Source of the DNA: Pseudoflavonifractor gallinarum
GTDB lineage: Bacteria > Bacillota > Clostridia > Oscillospirales > Oscillospiraceae
NCBI RefSeq assembly: GCF_014982855.1
Contig: NZ_JADCKF010000005.1
Span: forward strand, 1 to 64,000
DNA length: 64,000 bases
Direction: 5' to 3'
Shown here in pieces: positions 52,713 to 61,354 of the stretch (its first letter is position 1; each line of letters begins with the position of its first letter). Position numbers and translations under genes: made by a program. A model generated the notes under the pieces. That model worked only from the letters and a program-made list of their open reading frames with translations, had not been told where the DNA came from and ran no database searches.

Positions 52713-52776
52713 GGGGTCCTCCTGTATAAATGGATATTTTCATATTATAACATATACAAGAGTCATTTTTCCAGTT

Positions 52777-52820
52777 GAAAATGAAACTCCGGCCCGGCGC
52801 ATTGTGCGGCCGGGCCGGAG
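52777..52820 (-). terminator. Terminator of the iron-siderophore operon
   Basis: CTCCGGCCCGGC and GCCGGGCCGGAG pair, followed on the minus strand by TTTCATTTT. Confidence 0.8.
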
Positions 52821-52839
52821 CGTATGGGGAAGGGGAAAA

Positions 52840-53838
52840 TTACGCGGCGGTCTGCGCGGGCAGGAGGGACTCCAGGTCCTGAAGCATCCAGTCCAGCGCG
52901 GTGATGCCGCCCTCGGCGGTGTACCACACGGCGGGGTGGGCCAGGTAGACGATGTGGCCGTCCTGATAGGCCTGGGTGCCCATGACCAGCTCGTTCTCCA
53001 CAATGTCCTGGGCCAGCTTTGCGCCCTCGGCGGCGATGGCGGCGTCCTTGTCCAGGACGAAGAGATACTCCGGATTCTGCTGGAGCACGAACTCAAAGGA
53101 GGCCTCATTGCCGTGGGTGGAGGTGGCGGCGGCCTCGTCTACGCCGACGTTGGTGAAGCCCACCTCCCGGCCGATGAGGGAGCAGCGGCCGTCGTCTCCC
53201 AGCACGTTGAAGCTGCCGCTGGTGCACATGCCGATGATGGCGGTCTTTCCGGCGGCGAACTCGGACAGGGTCTGGATGCGCGCCTCAAAGCCGGACAGGA
53301 GCTCCTCGGCCCGTGCCTCCAGACCGAAGAGGGAGGCGACGGTGGAGGCGTTGCGGCGCACGCTCTCCACCACGCCCAGCTGGGTGTCGGTGGACAGGTA
53401 GACCACGGGGGCGATCTCACTCAGAGCCTGGTAGCTGCTGGCCAGACGGCCGCCGATGAAGATGAGGTCGGGCTCACAGGCCATGACCGCCTCCAGATCG
53501 GCCTCCTTGATGGTGCCCAGAGGGGCCACGGAGTCGCTGTTGATGTAGGACTGGAGGTATTCCAGGGTGGTGTCGGCGCTGCCCACCACCCGGTCGCCCA
53601 CGCCAAGGGCGTCCAGAATGTCCAGGGAGGCCATGTCCAGCACGGCCAGGCGCTGGGGATCGTAGGGGACCTCCAGCTCCACGGTCTCCTTGTCGCCGTT
53701 CAGGGTCTGGATGGTCACGGTGGAGGGCTCGCCCTCGGGCTGGGCGGAGGGCGTGGAGGTGGGGGCGGCGGCGGTGCCGCAGGCGGTGAGGCCCAGGCCG
53801 AGGAGAAGGGTGAGGGCGAGGGTGGGAAGAATCTTCAT
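52840..53838 (-). CDS. Siderophore/iron ABC transporter substrate-binding lipoprotein
   Basis: The 332-residue protein has a lipoprotein signal with lipobox LTAC and a short Thr/Pro linker. A periplasmic-binding-protein fold of the FepB/FhuD class follows (VPYDPQRLAVLDMASLDILD, EADLEAVMACEPDLIFIGGR, EIAPVVYLSTDT). The start follows AAAGGAG. It is the last gene of the operon permease-permease-ATPase-binding protein. It captures a ferric siderophore or related chelate outside the cell; the ligand is unknown. Confidence 0.9.
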   Translation of the reverse strand: MKILPTLALTLLLGLGLTACGTAAAPTSTPSAQPEGEPSTVTIQTLNGDKETVELEVPYDPQRLAVLDMASLDILDALGVGDRVVGSADTTLEYLQSYINSDSVAPLGTIKEADLEAVMACEPDLIFIGGRLASSYQALSEIAPVVYLSTDTQLGVVESVRRNASTVASLFGLEARAEELLSGFEARIQTLSEFAAGKTAIIGMCTSGSFNVLGDDGRCSLIGREVGFTNVGVDEAAATSTHGNEASFEFVLQQNPEYLFVLDKDAAIAAEGAKLAQDIVENELVMGTQAYQDGHIVYLAHPAVWYTAEGGITALDWMLQDLESLLPAQTAA

Positions 53839-53876
53839 GGGATATACGCTCCTTTGCAGTGTTTCAATATGGAAAT

Positions 53877-54629
53877 TTAGTAGTAGATGGACAGGGGACG
53901 CCCCTCCACCTCCATGATCTCAAATTGGACCCGGTAGATGTCGGAGAGGGTCTCCTTGGTCATGACCTCGGCGACGGTGCCGAACTTGGCGATCCTGCCG
54001 TCCTTGAAGGCACAGATGTAGTCGGAGTAGAAGGCGGCATAGTTGATCTCGTGGAGCACGAGGATCACGGTCTTGCCCAGCTCGTCGCACAGGCGGCGGA
54101 CGATCTTCATAAGGTTGGTGGCGTGGTAGATGTCCAGGTTGTTGGTGGGCTCATCCAGGAGGATGTACTCGGTGTCCTGGGCGATCACCATGGCGATGTA
54201 GGCCCGCTGGCGCTGGCCGCCCGAGAGCTCGTCGATGAAGCGGTCCTGGAACTCCTCCAGCTCCATGTAGGCGATGGCCCGGTCTACGATGGCCTGGTCC
54301 TCCCCGGTGAGGCGGCTGCCCGAGTAGGGGAAGCGGCCGAAGGAGACCAGCTCCCGCACGGTGAGCTTCATCTGTACGTTGTTGCTCTGGGTCAGGATGG
54401 CCAGGTGCTTGGCCAGCTCCTTGTTTTTCCAGCTGGTGATGTCCCGGCCGCCCAGCTCCACCAGGCCGCTGTCCCGGGCGATGAGGCGGGAGAGCATATT
54501 GAGCACGGTGGATTTTCCCGCGCCGTTGGGGCCGATGAGGGAGATGACCGTCCCCTTGGGCAGGGAGAAGCTGATGGAATCCACCACGGTCTTCTCCCCG
54601 TATCGCTTGGTCAGTTCTTTGATCAACAT
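53877..54629 (-). CDS. Iron-siderophore ABC transporter ATPase
   Basis: The 250-residue cytosolic ATPase is complete: Walker A GPNGAGKST, Q-loop LTQSNNVQM, signature LSGGQRQRAYIAM, Walker B YILLDEPTNNLD and switch His VLHEIN. It is of the FecE/FepC type. The start follows AGGAGGG. It lies four bases after the permease gene at 54634-55611. Confidence 0.94.
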   Translation of the reverse strand: MLIKELTKRYGEKTVVDSISFSLPKGTVISLIGPNGAGKSTVLNMLSRLIARDSGLVELGGRDITSWKNKELAKHLAILTQSNNVQMKLTVRELVSFGRFPYSGSRLTGEDQAIVDRAIAYMELEEFQDRFIDELSGGQRQRAYIAMVIAQDTEYILLDEPTNNLDIYHATNLMKIVRRLCDELGKTVILVLHEINYAAFYSDYICAFKDGRIAKFGTVAEVMTKETLSDIYRVQFEIMEVEGRPLSIYY

Positions 54630-54633
54630 GGTT

Positions 54634-55611
54634 TCAGACCCTCCTGTCGGTCAGCAGAAGATAGAGGAAGTACACGCCGCCCCCCACGGTGATGAACACG
54701 CTGACGGGGATGGCGTAGGTGTAGACATGCTCCACCAGGAGCTGTCCTCCCACCAGCACGGCCGTGCCCAGAAGGGCGGCACCCAGGATCAGGTGGGCAT
54801 GGCGGTAGGTCTTGAGAAGCTGGCGGGAGAGGTTGGCGATGATGAGGCCCAGGAAGGAGATGGGGCCTACCAGGGCGGTGGCCACGGCGATGGAGAGGGT
54901 CACGCCCAGCAGCAGCCGCCGGACGCACTTGTCATAGTCCACCCCCAGGTTGATGGCCTGGTCCTTTCCCAGGGTGAGCACATCCAGCAGGGAAAGCTCC
55001 CGGCGCAGGACCAGGACCAGCAGGGCCAGCAGGAGCACCGAGAAGGCCAGAATGCTCCCGTTGATGTTGCTGAAGCTGGCCACCAGGGTGGTGAGGAGGC
55101 TGTCGTACTCATTGGGGTCCATCACACGGGTGAGGGTGGTCTGGATGCTGGAGAAGAAGGAGCTGAGCACGGTGCCGATGAGCAGGACATAGAGAATGTT
55201 GTGGTTGGTCTTCTGGAAGAGCACGCTGTAGATCAGAGTGGCCACCACCCCCATGATGAGCAGGTCTGCGGCAAAGGACAGGTTGGCATTCCGGGCCAGC
55301 AGGCTGCCCGAACCGGCAAAAAAGACCACCGCGGTGTGGATGAGGGTATACAGGGCGTTCATGCCCAGCAGGCAGGGGGTGACGATGGTATTCTGGATGA
55401 TGGACTGAAAGACGATGGAGGCTCCGCCGATGGCAAAGGCGGTGACCACCATGGCCGCCAGCTTGGGGAGGCGGAGCTTCATGGCGTACTGGAAGAGACG
55501 GGTGTGCTCCAGAGAGACCTCCACCAGCAGGTAGGCCAGGGCCGCCAGAGCGGCCAGACCGGCCAGCAGGACCAGCTTGCGCACATTGGCGCGGTAGGCG
55601 GCAGTGTGCAT
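54634..55611 (-). CDS. Iron-siderophore ABC transporter permease 2 (FecCD family)
   Basis: The 325-residue protein has nine or ten membrane helices and FecCD-type motifs (GGASIVFQSIIQNTIVTPCL, GKDQAINLGVDYDKCVRR, LVGPISFLGLIIANLSRQLL). The start follows GGAGGTGA and overlaps the stop of the first permease by one base, so the two are coupled. It forms the membrane channel with the first permease. Confidence 0.93.
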   Translation of the reverse strand: MHTAAYRANVRKLVLLAGLAALAALAYLLVEVSLEHTRLFQYAMKLRLPKLAAMVVTAFAIGGASIVFQSIIQNTIVTPCLLGMNALYTLIHTAVVFFAGSGSLLARNANLSFAADLLIMGVVATLIYSVLFQKTNHNILYVLLIGTVLSSFFSSIQTTLTRVMDPNEYDSLLTTLVASFSNINGSILAFSVLLLALLVLVLRRELSLLDVLTLGKDQAINLGVDYDKCVRRLLLGVTLSIAVATALVGPISFLGLIIANLSRQLLKTYRHAHLILGAALLGTAVLVGGQLLVEHVYTYAIPVSVFITVGGGVYFLYLLLTDRRV

Positions 55612-56645
55612 CAGCCCTCACCTCCTTCCGGGAGGGGAGAGCAGCATCCGCTGCCGGGATTCCCGCCCAGGCGGATGGCCTTCTGCCCGTGGCGTAGGCG
55701 GTAGAAGAGCAGAAGCACAAAGAGGAGGCTGCCCAGGATGCCCGAGATCAGCTCGATGGGGAGCTCATAGGGGAAGAGGATCACCCGTCCGATGAGGTCG
55801 CAGACCAGCACGAAGAGGGCGCCGAACAGGGCGGTGTCCACCAGGGTGCCCTGGATCTTGTCCCCCTTGAACATGGCCACCACGTTGGGGACGATGAGAC
55901 CGATGTAGGAGATGGACCCCACGACCACCACCACGCTGGCCGTGATGAGGGCGGACAGGGTCAGCCCCAGAAAGAGCACCAGGCGGTAGGGGACTCCCAG
56001 GTTGTGGGACATGTCCCGGCCCATTCCAACGATGTTGAAGTGGTTGGCGAAGAGAAAGGCCAGGGCCACCAGGGGGAGGGTCAGGTAGACCAGCTCATAC
56101 CTCCCCCGGAGCACCAGGGAGAAGTGCCCCACCAGCCAGGAGGAGAGGGCCTGGGTCAGCTCATACTGGTAGGCCAGATAGCTGGTGACGCCGCCGATGA
56201 TGTTGCCGAACATGATGCCCACCAGCGGGACCATGACCACGTCCTTGAACTGGACCCGCTGGATGAACCACACGAAGATCCAGGTGCCCAGGGTGGCGGT
56301 GCAGAAGGCGAAGAGGGCCCGGCTCCAGAGGGTGGAGTTGGGCAGGAAGAGCAGGGCCAGCAGGATGCCGAACTGGGCGGAAGAGATGGTGGCCCCGGTG
56401 GTGGGGGAGACAAACTTGTTCCGGCAGAGATTCTGCATGATGAGTCCCGCCACGCTCATCCCCACGCCGGTGCACAGGATGGCCATGAGCCGGGGAAGGC
56501 GGGAGATGAGAAAGAGCTGGAGATGCTCCAGGTCGCCCCGCAGCAGGGCGGCGGCGTCCAGGTCGATGACCCCCACGAAGAGGGACACGACGGAGAGCAG
56601 CGCCAGGGCGAGGGCCAGAAAAAGGGTGATGTGCTTTGCTTTGAT
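55611..56645 (-). CDS. Iron-siderophore ABC transporter permease 1 (FecCD family), unusual start
   Basis: The protein of about 344 residues has FecCD motifs (SRLPRLMAILCTGVGMSVAG, NKFVSPTTGATISSAQFGIL, MGRDMSHNLGVPYRLVLFLG, VGSISYIGLIVPNVVAMFKG). The start is odd. A perfect AGGAGG is followed eight bases later by an in-frame ATC codon (56643-56645). An ATG within that spacer is out of frame. Upstream in-frame GTG codons (56699, 56708) lie before the site, inside the leader hairpin. Either ATC is used, or one base differs from an original ATG. Confidence 0.85.
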   Translation of the reverse strand: MKAKHITLFLALALALLSVVSLFVGVIDLDAAALLRGDLEHLQLFLISRLPRLMAILCTGVGMSVAGLIMQNLCRNKFVSPTTGATISSAQFGILLALLFLPNSTLWSRALFAFCTATLGTWIFVWFIQRVQFKDVVMVPLVGIMFGNIIGGVTSYLAYQYELTQALSSWLVGHFSLVLRGRYELVYLTLPLVALAFLFANHFNIVGMGRDMSHNLGVPYRLVLFLGLTLSALITASVVVVVGSISYIGLIVPNVVAMFKGDKIQGTLVDTALFGALFVLVCDLIGRVILFPYELPIELISGILGSLLFVLLLFYRLRHGQKAIRLGGNPGSGCCSPLPEGGEG

Positions 56646-56663
56646 GGTACATTCCTCCTGATG

Positions 56664-56679
56664 GTTAGCGATAGCTAAC
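56664..56679 (-). promoter_or_regulatory. Operator-like palindrome 1 in the iron operon leader
   Basis: GTTAGC-GATA-GCTAAC is a perfect palindrome with 6 bp arms just upstream of the ribosome binding site. The same motif recurs at 56749-56764. Form and context suggest an iron-responsive DtxR-type or related repressor. Confidence 0.65.
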
Positions 56680-56690
56680 GGCTGGGCATG

Positions 56691-56736
56691 AAAAAGCACG
56701 GTATCCACCGGACAGAAGGCCGGGTGGGTATCGTGC
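56691..56736 (-). promoter_or_regulatory. Attenuator-like hairpin in the iron operon leader
   Basis: On the minus strand GCACGATACCCACC and GGTGGATACCGTGC pair with two mismatches, continued by an inner GG/CC stem, and TTTTTC follows. The hairpin lies between the two GTTAGC palindromes, after the promoter and before the first gene. Confidence 0.5.
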
Positions 56737-56748
56737 CATCACGAAGCG

Positions 56749-56764
56749 GTTAGCAAATGCTAAC
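56749..56764 (-). promoter_or_regulatory. Operator-like palindrome 2 in the iron operon leader
   Basis: GTTAGC-AAAT-GCTAAC has the same arms as palindrome 1, 85 bp further upstream and about 60 bp downstream of the -10 box. Confidence 0.65.
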
Positions 56765-56822
56765 TAATGGCGTAAAAAAGAATGGGTAGGGAAGAAATTC
56801 CTCCTCTGCTCATTTCTGCGCC

Positions 56823-56851
56823 ATTATAGCATAGCCAAATCCCAGATGCAA
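56823..56851 (-). promoter_or_regulatory. Promoter of the iron-siderophore operon
   Basis: On the minus strand TTGCAT, a 17 bp spacer and TATAAT lie about 180 bp before the first permease. Confidence 0.7.
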
Positions 56852-56865
56852 GTGTTATTTTTTGG

Positions 56866-56896
56866 AATAGAACGCAGGGGGAGGTCCCCCCGCGTT
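56866..56896 (-). terminator. Hairpin at the end of the transglutaminase-like gene
   Basis: AACGCGGGGGGA and TCCCCCTGCGTT pair across the stop codon. CTATTCCAAAAAA follows on the minus strand, so the T-tract is poor. Confidence 0.45.
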
Positions 56897-57935
56897 ACGC
56901 CTCAGAAGGCTCGGACGCGGCAAGGGCCTCCCCCTCGTTGGCCTCCTCGGTGGTACAGGTCTGCTCGGGGGGCTGGTCGGGAAAGGTGATGTGGAGCACG
57001 GCCTGGGGCCAGTTGACCCGGACCTGGACATAGCGGCTCCGGGCCCGGGCGGCCTCCTCCAGCGGGGGGAGGAGCTCCTCCAGCACGCCCCGGGTGAGTG
57101 CCCCGCCCCGCCAGTGGAAGAGGAGGGGCTGCTTCTTGCGCAGGGCCTGCTCCCCCCGCCGGACCACCTCCTCCACGCGGGTGAAGGAGCGCTTCTGCAC
57201 CCGGTAGTAGAAGGCGTCTCCGTCGGTGCAGGCGGGCGCGGGGTAGACCAGGGGCTGGTGGTCCCGGAAGATGCGCCGGTCATCCAGATTGAAATAGTCG
57301 TAGCGGATGGGCCCCTCCCCGCTCAGGGTGCGGTCAAAGGTGGCGTCCAGGTGGTAATAGCTTCCCCCCAGACGCAGGATGTTCCAGGCGTGGCGGTAGC
57401 GGATTCCCTGCTCGGGGGCGGCGTGGGAGACCACCACGATGCACCAGAGCCCCAGGGCGTCGCACAGGGCCTTGACCGACTTGGCCATCCCCTCGCACAC
57501 CCCCACCCCCTGGCCCAGAGGGCCCAGGATCTCGTGGGAATAGGGCTTTTTCAGCTTGTCATAGCGCACGTTCTGGCAGATGAAGTCGTGGACATAGCGC
57601 TCCTTCTCCCAGTCGGTCATGGACTGGGCCGGACGGGCCAGCTTGGTCACCCGGGCGGACAGTGCCCGCTGGTGCTCCCGGATCTTCCCCTTGTCAAAGA
57701 GGTACTGGGGAATGAACTCCACACTGGCGGCCTGGGGGTGCACCCGGTAGGAAAAGCCGGTGACATAGAAGAGCTCCGGGCGGTCCAGCCGCAGGCGGAA
57801 GAGGACCTCACTGAGCTCCTTCCCCTCCATCCGGGGGACCGGAAAGGAGGGACTCAGGTCGGTGAGCCCCTCCTGGATGGCGTGGTAGACGCTCTGGCCG
57901 TACTTGTCCAGCTGGCGGAAATAATAGGCTTCCAT
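56895..57935 (-). CDS. Transglutaminase-like domain protein
   Basis: The 346-residue protein has a transglutaminase-like cysteine-protease fold in its centre, with candidate triad Cys in GVGVCEGMAKSVKALC, His in YRHAWNILRLGG and Asp in YYHLDATFDRTL. The amino-terminal 100 residues and the C-terminal part are unassigned. No clear signal peptide is seen. It starts one base after the PHP gene stop on the same strand, with only a weak ribosome site, so translation is probably coupled. The substrate is unknown. Confidence 0.8.
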   Translation of the reverse strand: MEAYYFRQLDKYGQSVYHAIQEGLTDLSPSFPVPRMEGKELSEVLFRLRLDRPELFYVTGFSYRVHPQAASVEFIPQYLFDKGKIREHQRALSARVTKLARPAQSMTDWEKERYVHDFICQNVRYDKLKKPYSHEILGPLGQGVGVCEGMAKSVKALCDALGLWCIVVVSHAAPEQGIRYRHAWNILRLGGSYYHLDATFDRTLSGEGPIRYDYFNLDDRRIFRDHQPLVYPAPACTDGDAFYYRVQKRSFTRVEEVVRRGEQALRKKQPLLFHWRGGALTRGVLEELLPPLEEAARARSRYVQVRVNWPQAVLHITFPDQPPEQTCTTEEANEGEALAASEPSEA

Positions 57936-57936
57936 C

Positions 57937-58662
57937 TCAGCGGGCGCGGCGGGCCTTCAGGAAGGCGAGGAAAGCGGCGCTGTCCCGGTTCATGACCAGC
58001 TCCTCGGGGAAGTTCAGCTCCTGGAAGAGGGCGTCGGCGTACTGGTGATTGCCCACGTAGGAGACAAAGTGGGCGTCGCTCCCCACCACCACGGGGACCC
58101 CCTGCTTTTTGCACTCCCGGAGCATCTCGGCGCAGTGGAGCGGGCCGTTGACCCGGAAGCCGCCGGGGGTGAGGGAGCTGTTGTTGACCTCCAGCAGCAC
58201 CCCCGCGTCGGCGGCGGCGCGGACCAGGGTGGGATAGTCCAGGGGATAGCGGCCGTCGTCGGGATGGCCGATGATGTTCACATAGGGGTTCTTCATGGCC
58301 TGCAAGAGGCCGTTGGTATAGCCCTCGGCGGTGCCGCCGGTGGGGATGCACTTGGTGTGCAGGCTGACGATGGCCATATCGGTGCGGCGCAGGAGGGGCT
58401 CGTCCAGGTCCACGGTGCCCTCGGTGTCCAGCAGATTGAGCTCCACGCCCATCCGGATCTGCACGCCGAAGAGCTCCCGGTCGATGACCCCCAGATTGGC
58501 AAAGTAGTCCCGGCAGGTGGTGCCCTCCATGGCGGGGGCGTGGTCGGTGATGCACAGCAGCTCCAGCCCCCGGTCGGCGGCGGCGCGGGCCATCTCCAGC
58601 ACGGTGCAGTAGGCATGTCCGCTAGCGATGGTATGAGTATGGCTGTCCAGGAGATATTTCAT
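57937..58662 (-). CDS. PHP domain phosphoesterase (YcdX-like)
   Basis: The 241-residue cytosolic protein has the polymerase-and-histidinol-phosphatase metal motifs DSHTHTIASGHAY, ITDHAPAM, MGVELNL, SLHTKC, IIGHPDDGRYP, EVNNSS and VVGSDAHF. They match the YcdX trinuclear-metal group. The start is the ATG nine bases after TGAGG; the ATG five codons earlier overlaps that site. The substrate is unknown. It forms a two-gene unit with the transglutaminase-like gene. Confidence 0.9.
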   Translation of the reverse strand: MKYLLDSHTHTIASGHAYCTVLEMARAAADRGLELLCITDHAPAMEGTTCRDYFANLGVIDRELFGVQIRMGVELNLLDTEGTVDLDEPLLRRTDMAIVSLHTKCIPTGGTAEGYTNGLLQAMKNPYVNIIGHPDDGRYPLDYPTLVRAAADAGVLLEVNNSSLTPGGFRVNGPLHCAEMLRECKKQGVPVVVGSDAHFVSYVGNHQYADALFQELNFPEELVMNRDSAAFLAFLKARRAR

Positions 58663-58729
58663 GGTGATTCGCCTCATTCATGGTTCAGATTTCAATGATT
58701 ACGATTAACAGAATACCCGAATCCCATAC

Positions 58730-58770
58730 AAAAAGCAAGCCAGGCACCGGGCGAGTGCCCGATGCCTGGC
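58730..58770 (-). terminator. Terminator of leuA
   Basis: GCCAGGCATCGGGC and GCCCGGTGCCTGGC pair, followed on the minus strand by TTGCTTTTT. Confidence 0.9.
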
Positions 58771-58792
58771 GAATTTCGTCGGAAGAGACAAA

Positions 58793-60481
58793 TCAGTCCC
58801 GGTGAAGGGCCGCCCGGTTGATGGCCGAGAGGATGCCCTTGAGGGGAGCCAGGTTGATGTTGTGGCTCATGCCCACGCCGAACCAGTCCGCTCCGTTCTC
58901 GTCCCGGAGGTGGATATAGGCCACGGCCTGGGAGTCAGAGCCCTGCTTGATGGCGTGCTCCTTGTAGTCCACGAAGGTGAAGTGGTCCATCTTCTGGCCG
59001 TGGATGGCGTTGAAGAAGGCGTCGATGGGGCCGTTGCCCGAGCCCTGGACCTGGAAGGTGGTGTCGGCATGGCGGAGAGTGCCGGCGAAGGTGACGTGGG
59101 AGTGGCCCTCCTCGTCGGTGAACTCGGCGAAGGAGTGGCGCACCAGCTCATAGGGCTTGACGGCGTCGATGTAGTTCTCCCGGAAGAGCTCATAGATGCG
59201 CTCGGGCTTGAGCTCGGTGCCCACCCGGTCGGTCTCCACCTGGACGATGTGGCCGAACTCCGGGTGCATGGCCTTGGGCAGGTCGAAGCCGAAGGAGTGC
59301 TGCATGACGAAGGCCGCGCCGCCCTTGCCCGACTGGGAGTTGATGCGGATGATGGGCTCGTACTCCCGGCCCACGTCGGCCGGGTCGATGGGGAGATAGG
59401 GGATCTCCCACTTGCCGCTGCCGCTGTCGCGCATGTACTGGGTGCCCTTGTTGATGGCGTCCTGGTGGGAGCCGGAGAAGGCGGTAAAGACCAGCTCGCC
59501 GGCGTAGGGCTGCCGCTCGCCCACCTTCATCTTGGTGCAGCGCTCGTACATCTCCTTGATGCGGTTGATGTGGGAGAAGTCCAGCTCCGGGTCCACGCCC
59601 TGGGTGTGCATGTTGAGGGCCAGGGTGACGATGTCCACGTTGCCGGTGCGCTCGCCGTTGCCGAAGAGGGTGGCCTCGATGCGCTCGGCCCCGGCCAGCA
59701 GGCCCATCTCGGCGGTGGCCACGCCGCAGCCCCGGTCGTTGTGGGGATGGAGGGAGATGATGGCGCAGTCCCGGCTGGGCAGCTTGGAGATGAAGTACTC
59801 CAGCTCGTCGGCAAAGTAGTTGGGCATGCAGTTTTCCACCGTAGTGGGGAGATTGAGGATGACCCGCTTCTCCGGCGTGGCATGGAGCTCCTCCAGCACG
59901 GCCTGGCAGATCTCCACCGCGTAGTCCATCTCGGTGCCCATGAAGGACTCGGGGGAGTACTCATACCGCAGGTCCATGCCCTCGGCGATGACGCTCTGGG
60001 AGAGCTCGTAGATGAGCTTGGCCGCGTCGGTGGCGATCTTGGTGATGCCGGGCATATCCATGTGGAAGACCACCTTGCGCTGGAGGGTAGAGGTGGAATT
60101 ATAGAAGTGCAGGATCACGTGCTTGGCGCCCCGGATGGCCTCAAAGGTCCGCTGGATCAGATGGGGCCGGGCCTGGACCAGCACCTGGATGGTCACGTCG
60201 TCGGGGATGTGGCCGCCCTCGATGAGCTCCCGGCAGATCTCAAACTCGGTCTCCGAGGCGGAGGGGAAGCCGATCTCGATCTCCTTGATGCCGATGTCCA
60301 GCAGGGTGTGGAAATACTCCAGCTTTTCCTGGAGATTCATGGGGTCCACCAGGGCTTGATTGCCGTCCCGCAGGTCCACAGAGCACCAGATGGGGGCCTT
60401 GGTGATCTGCTTGTCGGGCCAGGAGCGGTGCTCCATCTTGAGGGGGACAAAGGGAATATACTTCTCAAACGACTTGCTCAT
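58793..60481 (-). CDS. leuA: 2-isopropylmalate synthase
   Basis: This enzyme joins acetyl-CoA and 2-ketoisovalerate, the first committed step of leucine synthesis. The 562-residue protein is of the longer LeuA2 type. It has CSVDLRDGNQALVDPMN (metal and substrate), KEIEIGFPSASETEFE, LHPHNDRGCGVATAEMGLLA (metal histidines) and GNGERTGNVDIVTLALN, then a regulatory C-terminal domain. The start is the ATG after GGAGGTATGCATC; upstream in-frame codons belong to the leader. A T-box leader controls it. Confidence 0.96.
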   Translation of the reverse strand: MSKSFEKYIPFVPLKMEHRSWPDKQITKAPIWCSVDLRDGNQALVDPMNLQEKLEYFHTLLDIGIKEIEIGFPSASETEFEICRELIEGGHIPDDVTIQVLVQARPHLIQRTFEAIRGAKHVILHFYNSTSTLQRKVVFHMDMPGITKIATDAAKLIYELSQSVIAEGMDLRYEYSPESFMGTEMDYAVEICQAVLEELHATPEKRVILNLPTTVENCMPNYFADELEYFISKLPSRDCAIISLHPHNDRGCGVATAEMGLLAGAERIEATLFGNGERTGNVDIVTLALNMHTQGVDPELDFSHINRIKEMYERCTKMKVGERQPYAGELVFTAFSGSHQDAINKGTQYMRDSGSGKWEIPYLPIDPADVGREYEPIIRINSQSGKGGAAFVMQHSFGFDLPKAMHPEFGHIVQVETDRVGTELKPERIYELFRENYIDAVKPYELVRHSFAEFTDEEGHSHVTFAGTLRHADTTFQVQGSGNGPIDAFFNAIHGQKMDHFTFVDYKEHAIKQGSDSQAVAYIHLRDENGADWFGVGMSHNINLAPLKGILSAINRAALHRD

Positions 60482-60778
60482 GATGCATACCTCCGAACTT
60501 GAGCGATTGGTCAGAAGACAAAACAAAAAGCCCCTGACCGGTTAAGGTCAGGGGCGTCATTTCATACGCGGTACCACCCTGGTTCCGTCCGCCGTCACCG
60601 GCGGACGCTCACGGCCTCCAACAAGGCCACGGCCGCTAACGGGGCCAGCCGTCCCGCCCTACTGAGGTTCAGGCGGACCGCTCGGGGACCAGAATACACA
60701 GGCCCTGCACGTACCGGTTCACACCAGCCACCGGCTCTCTGAACGGAGGAAACCTGTCTTTTTTCCCTTCATCGCTTT
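60482..60778 (-). ncRNA. T-box leader upstream of leuA
   Basis: On the minus strand the leader holds a Stem I region with AGAGAGCCGGTGGCTGGTG, the T-box core AGGGTGGTACCGCG (60567-60580) that pairs with the tRNA acceptor end, and an intrinsic terminator GCCCCTGACC/GGTCAGGGGC followed by TTTTTG (60526-60555). Uncharged tRNA should stabilise the antiterminator. A CTG triplet in the 3' side of Stem I (within TATTCTGGTCC) is a possible leucine specifier, which would fit the gene, but I did not fold Stem I fully. Confidence 0.9.
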
Positions 60779-60783
60779 GCCAC

Positions 60784-60812
60784 ATTATAGCGTGGACGTG
60801 CCGGTTTGTCAA
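60784..60812 (-). promoter_or_regulatory. Promoter of the T-box/leuA transcript
   Basis: On the minus strand TTGACA (60807-60812), a 17 bp spacer and TATAAT (60784-60789). Confidence 0.85.
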
Positions 60813-60826
60813 CCCCGGGACGTCCC

Positions 60827-61258
60827 TCACTCCCGGTCGGTGTTCTCGGAGAGCAGGCGGCGGATGGTCTCCTCCGGATAGGAGAGGAGGCGGCCGTAGT
60901 CCCGGGCGATGCGGCTGCGGTTGCCGCCGAAATAGGCGCCGGCCTCCACCGTGGCGGCCTTGCGGTCCTTGAGCCGGATGTACTCTTCGATCACATGATC
61001 GGCCTTGTAGAAGAGGATATTGTACTTCCCGCGGTTGAGGGAGGCGGGAAAGAGATCGGTGATGAGGGGATCGCACTCGGGATAGAGCTTGGTGCCGTGC
61101 CGGCGGCAGCTCTCGTGGGCATAGGCGATGAGGGCCTCCATCTCCTCCCGGGTATCCATGGGGTGGCTCAGGGCCAGGGCCTTGACCTCGGCTGCCACCA
61201 TCTCGTTGAAGGCGTCCACCACGCCGCACTGATAGGAAAAGGAATCACGTTGTTCCAT
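60827..61258 (-). CDS. Hypothetical protein
   Basis: I do not recognise this 143-residue protein (MEQRDSFSYQCGVVDAFNEM). It is soluble, mostly helical by composition, with charged segments ILFYKADHVIEEYIRLKDRK and LLSYPEETIRRLLSENTDRE and a central PECDPLITDLFPASLNRGKY. The start follows AGGAGG. A promoter (61290-61318) precedes it. It ends within the region of the leuA promoter, so it may run into the leuA leader. It has no obvious operon partner. Confidence 0.65.
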   Translation of the reverse strand: MEQRDSFSYQCGVVDAFNEMVAAEVKALALSHPMDTREEMEALIAYAHESCRRHGTKLYPECDPLITDLFPASLNRGKYNILFYKADHVIEEYIRLKDRKAATVEAGAYFGGNRSRIARDYGRLLSYPEETIRRLLSENTDRE

Positions 61259-61289
61259 GATTAGGGCCTCCTGTCTGACATACAAGTCT

Positions 61290-61318
61290 ATTGTACTGCG
61301 TTTGACCGGGCCCTGCAA
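61290..61318 (-). promoter_or_regulatory. Promoter of the hypothetical gene
   Basis: On the minus strand TTGCAG, a 17 bp spacer and TACAAT lie about 30 bp before the start. Confidence 0.6.
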
Positions 61319-61354
61319 GAGAAAAAGGAAGAAACAGGAACGGGAGCAGGAGAA

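Noticed and set aside
60520-60780. Small gene on the minus strand across the T-box region
   Set aside because: The sequence is explained by the T-box RNA and has no ribosome site.
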